From Nakaseomyces glabratus (taxonomy: Eukaryota > Ascomycota > Saccharomycetes > Saccharomycetales > Saccharomycetaceae): 64,000 nt of DNA. The notes below the pieces were generated by a model. The model searched no databases, was not told where the DNA came from, and saw only the letters and a program-made list of their open reading frames with translations. The stretch covers positions 434,001 through 498,000 of the forward strand of contig NC_088952.1 in assembly GCF_010111755.1 (NCBI RefSeq), given 5' to 3'. Each line of letters opens with the position of its first letter. The stretch's first letter is position 1. Made by a program: the position numbers and the translations under genes. Below, one piece after another: positions 28,405-39,016 of the stretch.

Positions 28405-29205
28405 ATGGACGGGCAGTGGGACTTAGTTATATCGTCGCTGCAGGATATATACAATGCGAACGAGGTGACGGCGTTCGATGAGGACATGGAGATGAAGAAG
28501 CTTAACTTCGAGAATTTGGAACTCGCTCAATTGGATGAGTACTTTGACAAGTTCCAAGAGCACAAGGAGAACATTAGAAGAGCACATAGGCTATTGGAGA
28601 CAGTGCGCACTAACTTGGCTACCGTGATCGAAAACACCGAACCAAGCCAGTCGGCAGCAGGTACACCTGGGCCTAACCATAGTGAAGAGGTAACTCCTGG
28701 TGGTTCTGGTGCTGCAGCTAATGCAGTTGCTACTGGTCCTCTGGGCAAGCTGTACTGGATCAGTCAATTTTGTTCAAACGAACCTATCTATCTGCACTCT
28801 GAGGTCGCGTATAAGCCCAAAAAGGGAAACATCGATGGCGAGTGGTTTCAATGTGAAGTGGTCAAGATCTCCAGTGATGGGATGAGGTTTGAAGTCATGG
28901 ACCCTGAGCCCGATGAGCAAGGTAAGACTGGCAAGGTGTTCAAGTGCTCGTGGAAGGATTTGTTGTTGATCCCACCGGAGACTACTCCAAGATCCAAAAT
29001 ACCTAACTATCCACCAGGTACTCAGGTGCTAGCAAGATATCCTGAAACCACTACTTTTTACCCAGCTGTGGTAATTGGAAACAAGCGAGACGGTACTTGT
29101 AGATTACGTTTCGATGGCGAAGAAGATGCCGAGAAGGAAACTGAGGTGCCTAGAAGACTCGTCTTACCTTCTCCAATGATCTCAGCATTCCCAACAAAAA
29201 AATGA
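28405..29205 (+). CDS. SGF29: SAGA/SLIK subunit Sgf29, tandem Tudor reader
   Basis: The protein has 266 residues. An N-terminal helical part (about 1-75) begins MDGQWDLVISSLQDIY, followed by a Gly/Pro/Ser linker. The tandem Tudor domain (about 120-260) has GEWFQCEVVKI, FEVMDPEPDE, LARYPETTTFYPAVVI and YRLRFDGEED-like CRLRFDGEED with the aromatic residues that hold H3K4me2/3. Sgf29 recruits the SAGA acetyltransferase to methylated H3. Synteny with GBP2 matches YCL010C-YCL011C. Confidence 0.96.
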   Translation: MDGQWDLVISSLQDIYNANEVTAFDEDMEMKKLNFENLELAQLDEYFDKFQEHKENIRRAHRLLETVRTNLATVIENTEPSQSAAGTPGPNHSEEVTPGGSGAAANAVATGPLGKLYWISQFCSNEPIYLHSEVAYKPKKGNIDGEWFQCEVVKISSDGMRFEVMDPEPDEQGKTGKVFKCSWKDLLLIPPETTPRSKIPNYPPGTQVLARYPETTTFYPAVVIGNKRDGTCRLRFDGEEDAEKETEVPRRLVLPSPMISAFPTKK

Positions 29206-29731
29206 AGCTGTTTGATATATGAATTGACATGAGATAGTTACGAACTGTGAACAATAGAAGGTATAGTGTTTGCAGAGTTATCAGGACATAAGCCTGCTCT
29301 TTTTTATCGTACTGCCGGTAGGCACACTGCACAAATCAGAATCACATACCATGCACAAAAACAACCGTGTGCGGACTACAGTAAGGTCCAGCAGCAATCT
29401 TATGGTTCTCCAGTCTAGATTGAGTAACCTTAGTATTGCTGACATCAATGGACCATAGCCTATACTGATCACATAGAACGACATAAAAATTCTCACATTG
29501 AAACTGCTGGCGACGCTGTCAACAAAACCAGCAAATCGATGAGAGGGATTGTTGGTGCACTTATGGGAGTAGTTGTAATGGTTTGCGTTGCTCCATTGAC
29601 TGTTATCAATACATATTGCAACATAGCAATTGACTTTTCTGGTTGCGGGACTAGTAGTTTTGAGGTATTGAGAAAACCACAAATCGTGCCCACTGAGGAA
29701 GAAGTTAGAAGTTATTGGAAACTAGGTTGCA
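29206..29731. promoter_or_regulatory. GBP2 promoter / SGF29 3' spacer
   Basis: This 526-bp spacer lies between two genes of the same orientation. It contains most of a 73-codon ATG frame that runs into GBP2 (listed separately). No RNA gene is evident. Confidence 0.5.
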
Positions 29732-29760
29732 ATGTCAGATTACCCAGAGTACAGAAGTAG
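29539..29760 (+). CDS. Possible small membrane protein overlapping the GBP2 start (candidate)
   Basis: An ATG frame of 73 codons starts 193 bp before the GBP2 ATG and ends 29 bp inside it in another frame. The product would have a hydrophobic N-terminus (IVGALMGVVVMVCVAPLTV, about 4-22), six Cys in total and a charged stretch PTEEEVRSYWK. Residue use looks protein-like, but I recognise no family. If it is not translated as a protein it would still be an upstream frame in any long GBP2 leader. Confidence 0.3.
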   Translation: MRGIVGALMGVVVMVCVAPLTVINTYCNIAIDFSGCGTSSFEVLRKPQIVPTEEEVRSYWKLGCNVRLPRVQK

Positions 29761-30991
29761 GTCGCGGTCACCAAGTCGCCGCAGGCTCAGTGTAGACGAT
29801 GGCATGAGAGCGCCTAGAGGGGGTTATGGAGATGCTCCAAGGGGTCGGGATCGTAGGTATGAAGATTACAGAGGCGATTTTCGCCGTGGTGGATATGGTG
29901 GTCGCAGAGGAAGCAGTAGAGGTAGAGGATTTGGCGGCTACAGAGGGTATGGTGCACCACCACCACGGATGGGTGGTAGAGGATTTGGTAGACGCGGTGG
30001 CTACGGTCATAGACCAAGAGGCGGACCGATGATGGCCAGAGAAATGGAACCTCCTTATGAGGAAAAAATAGATAGAAACTATGATAACAGTATTTTCATT
30101 GGTAATCTATCTTTCGATGCTACACCCGAAGATTTGCATGATTTCTTTGGGCAAGCTGGAGAAGTTCTAAGAGCCGATATTATCACGAGTAGAGGCCGCC
30201 ATAGAGGTATGGGTACAGTCGAATTCACAAGTCCAGAAGGTGTTGATAATGCGATTCGTGACTTTAATGGTGTAGAATTTATGGGTAGACCTCTATTTGT
30301 CAGACAAGATAACCCTCCACCAGAACCAATGGAATCACTTCCACCAATGAGAGAAAGATTCAACGATTATCCACCAGAAGGCAGGCCTCCAATGTTTGAA
30401 GTCTTTATCGTCAACTTACCATATTCCATGACTTGGCAAACTTTAAAGGATTTATTCAGAGAAGCGGGTGATGTTATACGTGCTGATATTGAATTAGATC
30501 GTAATGGATTCTCCAGAGGATTTGGTACAGTGTTTTATGGTACTCAAGAAGAAATGTTCAATGCTATCGAAAGATTCAATGGGTTTGATGTTGACGGTAG
30601 AATTCTTCAAGTAAGAGAGGGTAAAAACTCTACGGGCTACCAAGCACCATACCAGGCCCCTCCTCCCCCACAGGAACAAGAGATAGAAATGGAACCTCCA
30701 ACTGGCCCATCTCAATTTACTGAGAACGTCGTGGGTGGTGGTGAGAGAAGCACCCTAATCTATTGCAGTAATCTACCCCTGACAACAGCTACTGGTGATC
30801 TTTATGATCTATTTGAGACTATAGGAAGGGTAAGACATGCTGAGCTTAAATTTGATGAATCTGGAGCTCCAACAGGTATTGCGGTGATAGAATATGAAAA
30901 TGTCGAGGACGCTGACTTTTGCATTCAAAGATTAAACAATTACAATTATGGTGGTTGTGATTTAGACATATCATACGCCAAATATTTGTGA
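29732..30991 (+). CDS. GBP2: Poly(A) RNA-binding SR-like protein Gbp2
   Basis: The protein has 419 residues. The N-terminus has RS repeats (SRSRSPSRRR) and an RGG-rich region (about 30-105). Three RRMs follow: near 117-190 (SIFIGNLSFD, GMGTVEF), 220-295 (VFIVNLPYS, GFGTVFY) and 340-415 (LIYCSNLPL). Gbp2 and its paralogue Hrb1 accompany mRNA from THO/TREX to export and check spliced transcripts. Synteny between SGF29 and YCL012C makes this GBP2 (YCL011C). No intron is needed. Confidence 0.93.
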   Translation: MSDYPEYRSRSRSPSRRRLSVDDGMRAPRGGYGDAPRGRDRRYEDYRGDFRRGGYGGRRGSSRGRGFGGYRGYGAPPPRMGGRGFGRRGGYGHRPRGGPMMAREMEPPYEEKIDRNYDNSIFIGNLSFDATPEDLHDFFGQAGEVLRADIITSRGRHRGMGTVEFTSPEGVDNAIRDFNGVEFMGRPLFVRQDNPPPEPMESLPPMRERFNDYPPEGRPPMFEVFIVNLPYSMTWQTLKDLFREAGDVIRADIELDRNGFSRGFGTVFYGTQEEMFNAIERFNGFDVDGRILQVREGKNSTGYQAPYQAPPPPQEQEIEMEPPTGPSQFTENVVGGGERSTLIYCSNLPLTTATGDLYDLFETIGRVRHAELKFDESGAPTGIAVIEYENVEDADFCIQRLNNYNYGGCDLDISYAKYL

Positions 30992-31686
30992 ATGGAGAAG
31001 TAGTCCACTCAGTATGCCAAACTTAATCTTTTAATATTAGTTTTTCTACCTTTTTGCACATCTCTAATCATTTGTAACTCCTTAATCACATAAAAGTACT
31101 ACTTTGCTCGATATTGATGTTTTTTATTTGATATTCAAACTTTCACAAAATTGTTTTCCCTTTTCCTTTATGATTCACGAGTTCTTATAAAATCAAAGTC
31201 TTTGAATGCAATTTACAGCTGCTTTAAGCAAGGTTCAGAAATCGAAATTTAACCATTAGTGCTTCCCAAAAATACTCTGTATAAAAAAAAAGAACTGAAT
31301 ATCAGTTTATCTTTCCCATTTAAAATTACAGTTTAATATGTAAAGTATAACTAGGATCACTACATCGTGTACATGTTATTCTATGGATTAGTCGACGTGA
31401 TACTATACAGATACTAGTATTTATTAATTACATAATTGTGCAAGCAATAGTAAGTCCTTTTTCAATATCCATTGCGCATAACTTTTGCTTTCGGTCAGTT
31501 TTAGAGATTTCACACGTTATCATAAGTAACTGAAGGTGCAAGAAAAAAAGGCGATGCGATGGCTCAAGTAATACGTGCCCATTAAAGAATACAGTCTTGT
31601 TAGTTCCAGAATCTTTGTGAAATAATTAAGAGCCAGGACCAACCTCTAAATTCTACATTTTACTACAGATAAACACCACAATAACC
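30992..31686. promoter_or_regulatory. GBP2 3' region and YCL012C-like promoter
   Basis: This 695-bp AT-rich spacer contains an A tract near 31283-31291. No reading frame or RNA gene was seen. Confidence 0.55.
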
Positions 31687-32242
31687 ATGACAACAGGACT
31701 GGCAGACTACTATATCCACATTAGAATATTTTGGTTGGTAGTTATTGTAACCATTGTCGCACTAATTTACAGACACAGGAATAAGATAGGTATGTAGTTA
31801 ATTCATTGCATCATGCACATGTCTGGAATATTATACTAACGTCATTCAGGTTATTTCCTTACGTGAGATCGAGGGCTATGAAAAGCCTATCGATTACTAA
31901 TGGTTAAACTGCTATAGAATCGACATAGGATATAAAATAAGAGAATCTGTAATATTAATCCGGAATAGATTTGGGGGCCATATAAGTTTAAATAATTCAT
32001 TCACTGACGATTTAGAAAGCGGTCTAGCTTCCAGACATTTTGACATCATCTCCCAAAATAGACATGATGACAGGGGCGGACTGGATGCCAAAGCTAAAGA
32101 CGAAATAAAAGCAATTATGGAAACTGAACATCTGACATTTGACAAAGCTCGTCTACTTTACACTGAGCGGAAATTTGGTCAGAATGGTATTGCACCTGAT
32201 GGCACTCCAATAGACCCGAAAGCGGTAACATTCGGATCTTAA
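31687..32242 (+). CDS. Small spliced single-pass membrane protein, YCL012C-like
   Basis: Exon 1 is 31687-31789 ([19 protein letters not shown]...RHRNKI), with one membrane span at about 13-28. The 5' splice site is GTATGT at 31790. The last exon is open to TAA at 32240-32242 and ends KAVTFGS. Two splice models keep the frame. Model A uses one intron, 31790-31928, giving 138 residues. Model B uses two introns, 31790-31849 (branch TACTAAC 31834-31840) and 31863-31917 (branch TACTAAT 31895-31901), with a 13-nt exon between them, giving 146 residues. Position between GBP2 and BUD3 matches S. cerevisiae YCL012C, an intron gene of unknown function. Confidence 0.85.
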
Positions 32243-32484
32243 TTATAGTCAAAAAATAGGACGCACTATGTTATAACCATATTACACTGTACTTTGCAAT
32301 ACATATATTATGTTGTACTGGGGATCTTCGATTCTTGTTACAGTTCGTTTCTTAATTTAGTGTATAATATTCAAATCCAAAAATAGCGACTTGGTATTAT
32401 AATAGTTGAATTGGGCATTGTATCGTTCCCTAGTTCACTAAAAAAGTCGATTAAAGCTATGTTTATTATAAAAATGCTTATAAC

Positions 32485-35400
32485 TTATACAAATTCTAGG
32501 ATATTATTATTGTTACTATCTACCGCCAACAACGAAGACAAGTATCCAAATGAGGACTCTTCACGTGGAATATCGACCTTTGTCTTATTTCCTTGGTGTG
32601 TTAACGTCTTTGTAGGTGTAGTTCCCTCTTTTACTAAACGAATAGATGAGTCCTTCTCTGAGAAACTCAACTTAGTTGGTGAAACCCAAATAGCATCTTC
32701 ATCGTATTGCATTCTCTCTCTTGTCTGATTTAAAGACTTGGTGGTGCTAATGCTGTACCTCGGTAAAAGGTAAACTGGATGGGCATCATTTCTTTTAGGT
32801 CTAGTTAATACCATATTTCTACTGCCTGTCTCAGGAAGTAAATCACCACTAGGAATATGTGACGAATTGACAACATCAATGGTATCTTCAAAGCCCATGG
32901 TAAAGGAGCTAAATTCGAGAGATTCTAAAATACCTGATGAGTTAATTTCTTGACTTAGAGGTTTTTTAGCCGAGTAATGCTCTTCCTCTAAAGAACTGTC
33001 TGACTGTTGTGATATATCCTTCTGTTGTTCGAATTCGCTTGAGACATGAGATGGGGCATTCGAAGAAGCAATAGTTTCGTCATCCTTTGTCAAATTTGAC
33101 TGCATATCTGTAATAGAATCTGCAATCTCCACAAGTCTCTGTGGCTTTTTATTTTGCAATTCCTCGACAAATGAACTATAGGACAAAGATTGAGACAATT
33201 CAGGTGAGGGAACCATGCGATCAGTCCTAATAGAACCACTTTCCAGTTGTACATATCTAGTTGGTGAAGTCCTGACTACTTTAAAAGTTGGTACACTGAC
33301 TTTAGCTTGTGGTACCTCAAAAGCCTTCTCCAACTCACTGAAGATATTTATTGAGTCGTTATTAACATATTCTGTACTCTTTGTCAGTTCTGGATATGCT
33401 TTAAATGGAGACTTGAGAGTGTCACTCACAGGTTTGAAATTATTTTCCACCGGTTTAATGACAGCGGCATTTTTTAACTTCCGAGCTTCTCTTACTTGTG
33501 TTTCCGTAGCTTGCATCGGTAACTCTTTTTTCTCCATTAGATTTTCAACCAGTGATGGTGTCTCTCTTGCATGAGCTATTTTTTCAAATGCATGCTTACT
33601 TTTATCACTGTTGACAGCATTTTGAACTGATAATGATACCAAGCTTGGAAGGCGCTTCCAATTGTATTTTACATCAGTATCATCCAAAACCATTCTCATC
33701 CCCTTATATAACTCATAGAATGAATCTGATCTTTGGATTTGTTGTGGTTTCTTTACCACCTTCTGAATAGTAGGAAAGACAAGAGGTTTACCTGCAGATA
33801 CTTCGCTCTTTGTAGGTAATAGTTCCACATTTTCTTTACTGTCAGCTTGCTCATCAGCCTCTTTGGAAGGATTATCAGGTTCATCATTCTTGGGTTCATT
33901 TTCCTGGTATTCAATTGTCTCTTCTTGATATTGATGGGATACCTTCTTGGGATCCTCGTCCTCATTCTCGCTACCCTCAGCAGTGAGTTCATTTTCTAAA
34001 CTGACTGAAATGTTATCATGGTCGTTAGGTTTTTGTTTAAAATCACCAAACAAATCATTATCATACAAATACAAAGCAGAGGCTTGATTTTTTATGGAAG
34101 TGGGTTTCTGAGTTACCTGAGGTTGTACTGTCTTATTTTCTTTCTGGATTGACATGTTTTTTGAGAGCTGTTCCAAAAACTCTTTCTGCTCTACAACTTC
34201 ATCTGCAATTTCTTTTATCAATAGGTCTGAAGTATTTCCTGCATCATGGTGGATATCCTGGCCCATTCTTTCATTATCTGCCGGTGCCTCAGAATTGGCT
34301 TTAGTTTCTTCAAACTGTTTATTGTGCACGACGGACAGGACACGTTCGTCTTCATCTTTTCTATCAACTTTCTCTGCTGATATTTCAACAGAAGTGACCG
34401 CTCTTGAAATCAGAGGTTCCTCCAACTCTGCTGTATTTGTCGTATCTTTTATAACAGCCTTATTCCTTGGCTTGGAACTGATATGAACATGACTGATATT
34501 CTTATTTGATCCTATTCTCTTTAACTGAATTTTCTCATTTGTTGGGCGTTTAGTTTTCTTACCACTCCCCTTGAAAATAGATTTGAAAAAGTTAGACAAA
34601 CCAGAAGTCTTTTTAGACTTGTCTGCTTGAGTTTTTGAAACCCGTTGTTTTCGACCAGGTGATTCAGTTACCTTTGTTCTCACATTCTTTGAGATTTTCT
34701 GGACATTGTTCTTTGAAATCTTAGTAGATGTGTTATGTTCACGACTGTATATTTCTCCAGAGGACTCAACATCTTTCAAGTCACTCTTGTAACTTCTAAA
34801 TGTTGTGATAGTACCATATGATCTTTTCTTCTCATGCTTTGCATCATATTTGTCCGATTTGTCTGCCTTTTCTGCAATGAAATTATTCATATCCATAAGT
34901 TTAGCACTGTCATTTGACTTTGATGACGCAGCTATTTTTGGTTTTACTAATTCAGATATTAGCTGAGCTTGAAGGTTCAATAACGAAGTGGCTAAAGGTG
35001 ACCGAGTTGAGGAGTAGCAATTAGGCAATAACTGAGAAAGCTGTCTGACAACAAAAGTTATCATTTGTTCCGGTCTTACCACATAATTAGATTTTGTACC
35101 ATCATATAGAACCGTCGTGATCCTGATTTTATCTAATCTTGTTGTATCCTCAAATTTCATAAACAAACCTGCATAAAGTGAATTTTCAGTAATATATGAA
35201 GGCGATGGACTTAAGTTCAAAAACAATGCAACTTTTGATTTTTGTCTCTCAGATTGGTAAGCTTGATATTCGTGAGCAGTAGAATATAGAGTCACGCCGT
35301 TAACCTCAGCCTTAAATAGATGAAATGCTGTATCTTTCTCAAGAATTTTTGCCTTAGTAATCAAGTCTGCTATTCTTTTTTCTGTAGTAGACTTTGATTT

Positions 35401-37107
35401 TAATCGACATGAGATAGAGAATGGGTCAACTTCTCTAATACAATCAAACCGCAATATATTGCCATCTACAATAGTAACTTGAACATCATCAATGTAGCTA
35501 TATTTCTGAACTTTCATTCGTGGAATTTTCGAGGGAAGCGGAACCTCATTAATCAATGAATTTGTAAGAATATCAGACAGCATTGGCCTGTTTGGATTTT
35601 TATAGTAACTTTCAGAGTTTTGAATATCTAGGAATACAACATAATCACTAAATATAACAAGCAGCTTTCGTTTTGAGATGTCTGATGAATCAATTATATC
35701 ATAAACACCAACAACTCTTCTTTTTAGCCATTTGTATTGCAATTCAATGGGCCAGCCCTTTGCTAATTCAGTAAGTATTTTACCAGATGGAGTAAAAACT
35801 CTAGTAGTGTATGAATGAAGAGGAGACTCTAGTTTTCCAAAAGAGTCTATAATATCAATAATATTGTTGTAAAAGCTTGTAGCTTCTTTTTCTTGATTGC
35901 CCCAATCGGGTGTTGATTCCCACAATCTCTCTATTATAAGTTTGATTTTGAGCAGTTTTTCCTGGGGACCTTTCATGAGTGCCTCCATTTTCATTTCCGT
36001 GTACTCCTCCTTCTTCGGTATTACATCACCAAAGTTCTCAAGAAATAGTTTTATATCTTTCGAGAAATTTTTAGTTGCTGCCTCATGTCTTGTGTAAGCT
36101 TTGTAGAAGTACGGAATTGTGATATTACACGCTTTTAGCACTTCAAATGATCCAAAAGGTACAGCTGCTTTCAGTGAATCGAGAAATATACAATTTATAC
36201 GAGTAACTTCATCAATAGTAGGTGGAAACAACCTGTTCAGTTTCAATGTAGATAACCCTTCGATCTCTTCATTTAATACATTTACCCTCAAAATGATTAG
36301 AAACTCTTGTAAAAATTCTACGAGATCATAGGTGAATTTAGTCTGCAGCTGTAGAAGCTCATTGCAAACAGATTTCAAGAGTGAGGTATCACTGTTGAAC
36401 AGAGAAGGCTCCTCGTCTGGAGCTTTATATGCATATTCTGTTTGCTCAGGTGAGTACTCCGTGACAGGGTTGAACAATTGTTCTAATTGCTCACCTAGAT
36501 AATACACTAACTGATTGTTGTAGTCAATAACATCTTCATTATTCTCATAAACTACATCCACCATAGTTGAAGTGATCACTCTGCTTGTATCGTTTAGCAT
36601 ACCATAGTTCTTCAATTTTAATAGAAACACTTCTGGATCTACATTGGGTATTAATGTTGCAGTACTGGCTAATTCACCTGCATGTGTTTGATCATATTCA
36701 AAAGGTAGATCGGACACAGTAGTAATATGTTTCTCAAATAGAGGGTATATTTTCAGCAATGTGACCGCTAGACATTTCCTAGCATTGGAGTCCTTATACT
36801 TAGGATCAAGATTCTCAATGGCGGGATAATACTTTGAATTTTTCGATATGTTTACGTTATTGAAAGTCGTGGCACCAAATTTATTAACCATGATAGAGTT
36901 GAAATTGGTATTGTTATCCATACCTATTGCGACGAGAAAGTCTCCCCATATAAGTTCATCACTGCCACGAAATATTGTCAGTGTGTCTTTCATTTCTGTC
37001 AAAGACACTTGTACATCGGGAGATATATGAGCCAAATTGTTGTGTAATAATATAGGTTTCTCTTCTATACTCTCCTTTGAATAATTTGAAGATTGCTCGG
37101 AAACCAT
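32485..37107 (-). CDS. BUD3: Axial bud-site selection protein Bud3, Cdc42 exchange factor
   Basis: The protein has 1540 residues (1636 in S. cerevisiae). The N-terminal third contains the DH-like RhoGEF region (about 245-440). A PH-like stretch follows (about 470-620; VVGVYDIID, LLVIFSDYVVFLD). The remainder is long, acidic and Ser/Thr/Lys-rich and looks disordered, with a basic patch near 830-870. Bud3 marks the mother-bud neck with the septin ring, activates Cdc42 early in G1 and directs axial budding. It diverges from DCC1 as YCL014W does from YCL016C. Confidence 0.95.
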   Translation of the reverse strand: MVSEQSSNYSKESIEEKPILLHNNLAHISPDVQVSLTEMKDTLTIFRGSDELIWGDFLVAIGMDNNTNFNSIMVNKFGATTFNNVNISKNSKYYPAIENLDPKYKDSNARKCLAVTLLKIYPLFEKHITTVSDLPFEYDQTHAGELASTATLIPNVDPEVFLLKLKNYGMLNDTSRVITSTMVDVVYENNEDVIDYNNQLVYYLGEQLEQLFNPVTEYSPEQTEYAYKAPDEEPSLFNSDTSLLKSVCNELLQLQTKFTYDLVEFLQEFLIILRVNVLNEEIEGLSTLKLNRLFPPTIDEVTRINCIFLDSLKAAVPFGSFEVLKACNITIPYFYKAYTRHEAATKNFSKDIKLFLENFGDVIPKKEEYTEMKMEALMKGPQEKLLKIKLIIERLWESTPDWGNQEKEATSFYNNIIDIIDSFGKLESPLHSYTTRVFTPSGKILTELAKGWPIELQYKWLKRRVVGVYDIIDSSDISKRKLLVIFSDYVVFLDIQNSESYYKNPNRPMLSDILTNSLINEVPLPSKIPRMKVQKYSYIDDVQVTIVDGNILRFDCIREVDPFSISCRLKSKSTTEKRIADLITKAKILEKDTAFHLFKAEVNGVTLYSTAHEYQAYQSERQKSKVALFLNLSPSPSYITENSLYAGLFMKFEDTTRLDKIRITTVLYDGTKSNYVVRPEQMITFVVRQLSQLLPNCYSSTRSPLATSLLNLQAQLISELVKPKIAASSKSNDSAKLMDMNNFIAEKADKSDKYDAKHEKKRSYGTITTFRSYKSDLKDVESSGEIYSREHNTSTKISKNNVQKISKNVRTKVTESPGRKQRVSKTQADKSKKTSGLSNFFKSIFKGSGKKTKRPTNEKIQLKRIGSNKNISHVHISSKPRNKAVIKDTTNTAELEEPLISRAVTSVEISAEKVDRKDEDERVLSVVHNKQFEETKANSEAPADNERMGQDIHHDAGNTSDLLIKEIADEVVEQKEFLEQLSKNMSIQKENKTVQPQVTQKPTSIKNQASALYLYDNDLFGDFKQKPNDHDNISVSLENELTAEGSENEDEDPKKVSHQYQEETIEYQENEPKNDEPDNPSKEADEQADSKENVELLPTKSEVSAGKPLVFPTIQKVVKKPQQIQRSDSFYELYKGMRMVLDDTDVKYNWKRLPSLVSLSVQNAVNSDKSKHAFEKIAHARETPSLVENLMEKKELPMQATETQVREARKLKNAAVIKPVENNFKPVSDTLKSPFKAYPELTKSTEYVNNDSINIFSELEKAFEVPQAKVSVPTFKVVRTSPTRYVQLESGSIRTDRMVPSPELSQSLSYSSFVEELQNKKPQRLVEIADSITDMQSNLTKDDETIASSNAPSHVSSEFEQQKDISQQSDSSLEEEHYSAKKPLSQEINSSGILESLEFSSFTMGFEDTIDVVNSSHIPSGDLLPETGSRNMVLTRPKRNDAHPVYLLPRYSISTTKSLNQTRERMQYDEDAIWVSPTKLSFSEKDSSIRLVKEGTTPTKTLTHQGNKTKVDIPREESSFGYLSSLLAVDSNNNNILEFV

Positions 37108-37927
37108 TTTGCGTGTTCAATGTGATCTTTACCCTAGTGCTTTCTGTTACTAAATTTAACTTATAGGCTAACTATTGTAGTAAATAAGCCAATCCCAAAC
37201 TACCTAGTAATTTGTTCTTCTAGCTTTGATCTTCTATCTCTCAACCCAATATATAGTTTTATCAACTAGAAAGTCGAATTTATTAGCTTTATCTCTTAAT
37301 GTATCTCTCAGTTATAATGCTAACGGGATTTGCAGATCAATCAAAGTGCTTAAAATATAGAAGTATCAAGTACTTTTAGAATCATCAACATACTAAGGGG
37401 GATAAATTTTAACTATAGTATCAATATTTACTATTATTTGTCAAGACATCGTATCCCATTTCTTGTTTATCCGAACCTTCATCTTGTTTATTGTTTTTGT
37501 TTACTACACTTCCTAAATAGGAAAAAGCTTCAATTTTTTTTCCACATCTCTCAGAAGAACAGCATTTCATTCAAAGCTTCGTCTTATACTATTGTAAAGA
37601 ACTGTAGATGAGCTCTAATTTACAACAGTGAGCAAACACTCAGCATCAAACTAATGAGTGTCAGAGGGTGTCTTGTCTTTGTAACCACAGGTGCTTAATG
37701 AACATTGCCCTTGCTTTGGGATGATTGGAAATCGTGCCTAGTTCCGTTGTTTCTTTGCACCATTGCTCAGTCCGCTGTAATAGTACACCAAAAAATATTG
37801 ACAGTGTTAGATATTAAAATATTGGTGTGGGACGCGTTTTGATATACAGAGACTGTTCTAAAAGGAATTTTTTTTAATAATAAGTTTAGAACAAGAATAC
37901 CGATTTTCTTGTGCTTGATATTTCATA
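37108..37927. promoter_or_regulatory. Bidirectional promoter BUD3 / DCC1 with an MCB
   Basis: ACGCGT at 37832-37837 is an MluI cell-cycle box, the site of the G1/S factor MBF, 91 bp upstream of DCC1. MBF drives many replication genes in yeast, so G1/S expression of DCC1 is likely. No other gene was seen in this 820-bp spacer. Confidence 0.65.
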
Positions 37928-39016
37928 ATGGTGATGAAGCTGTACTCTAAATTACAACATGATACAAGTTACAAAGTGGTACAACTAGATGACACTATTC
38001 TAGCTGCGGTCAAGAATGGCGAACCTTTACAATTCAAGTCTATGGATGAAACTCAATCTGAGGTGGTACTTTGTAGTTCCAATGCGACATGGAGATTGAA
38101 GCAAAAGAATCATAGTAATTGTGTAATGGTCATGAAACGGGATACATCCAGCAATCTAGAAGATGAATCAGAGTTTTGTAGCCTGAACGACACCACGTAT
38201 GAATATGAGCTCACTAAAGTACCAGGATCATTGAACTACCATTTGATACCACTATATGACGGAGAAGAACTCAGTTTCAAAACTACTTTTAAAGAATTAC
38301 TGGCTAATTCACAGTGTTCCAATGAGGAGGCCATGTGCGAATGGCATGATATAGGTGGATGCATATTAGAAAGTGGGAATATATGTAAACTCTCAGATAA
38401 GTTTATTACTCGTGCGCTAGATATAACACTGGTTAGCATTATGGCAGACTCTCTAGATATGTCACATCTAGATTTAGATGAAGTCCTGAAGTCAGTACGA
38501 AAAGATTCAGAAACTGTCAAGGATAACCCTTTTACAAAACCAGTTATTGAGACTATATTGAACAAATTCGGTACGCAGGAAAAGGATCACAAATGGCACA
38601 TAGATAAAAAGAGGATAACCTACTGGTATGGTCTTGAAACATTGAAGAAGTTCGCAATGGGTATATCCAAAGAGCAGCAATATCCATTGAATCAGGAGGA
38701 ATTTCTAATAAAATGGAAATCACAGATGCCACCATATTTTCCAAACTCCGACCTTGATATTCGGGAGCTCCGGGGCCACTATTATCTGGACCGACATACT
38801 GATGAAATACATTATATAGACAAGAAATCTTTACCAGGAGATATCAAGCAAAGGCTAGTATACTTGTTCAAATTACAAAGCCAATGGAATCCCGATGAGA
38901 TGGCACCATTAATGCAAGACTTGAATCAGAAAAACACAAAATTTGAATCCTTTATTATCAAGTACGCTAGAATAAAGAGACTCTCCTCCAAGCAAAAAGT
39001 CGTTATCCAACGATAA
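37928..39016 (+). CDS. DCC1: Sister-chromatid cohesion protein Dcc1
   Basis: The protein has 362 residues (380 in S. cerevisiae). The N-terminal part matches the Dcc1 family (YKVVQLDD, EVVLCSSNATWRLKQKNHSN) and the C-terminal winged-helix region ends in NTKFESFIIKYARIKR. Dcc1 joins Ctf18 and Ctf8 to form the alternative RFC clamp loader that handles PCNA during replication and promotes cohesion. The MCB upstream fits this role. Synteny with BUD3 matches YCL016C. Confidence 0.95.
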   Translation: MVMKLYSKLQHDTSYKVVQLDDTILAAVKNGEPLQFKSMDETQSEVVLCSSNATWRLKQKNHSNCVMVMKRDTSSNLEDESEFCSLNDTTYEYELTKVPGSLNYHLIPLYDGEELSFKTTFKELLANSQCSNEEAMCEWHDIGGCILESGNICKLSDKFITRALDITLVSIMADSLDMSHLDLDEVLKSVRKDSETVKDNPFTKPVIETILNKFGTQEKDHKWHIDKKRITYWYGLETLKKFAMGISKEQQYPLNQEEFLIKWKSQMPPYFPNSDLDIRELRGHYYLDRHTDEIHYIDKKSLPGDIKQRLVYLFKLQSQWNPDEMAPLMQDLNQKNTKFESFIIKYARIKRLSSKQKVVIQR

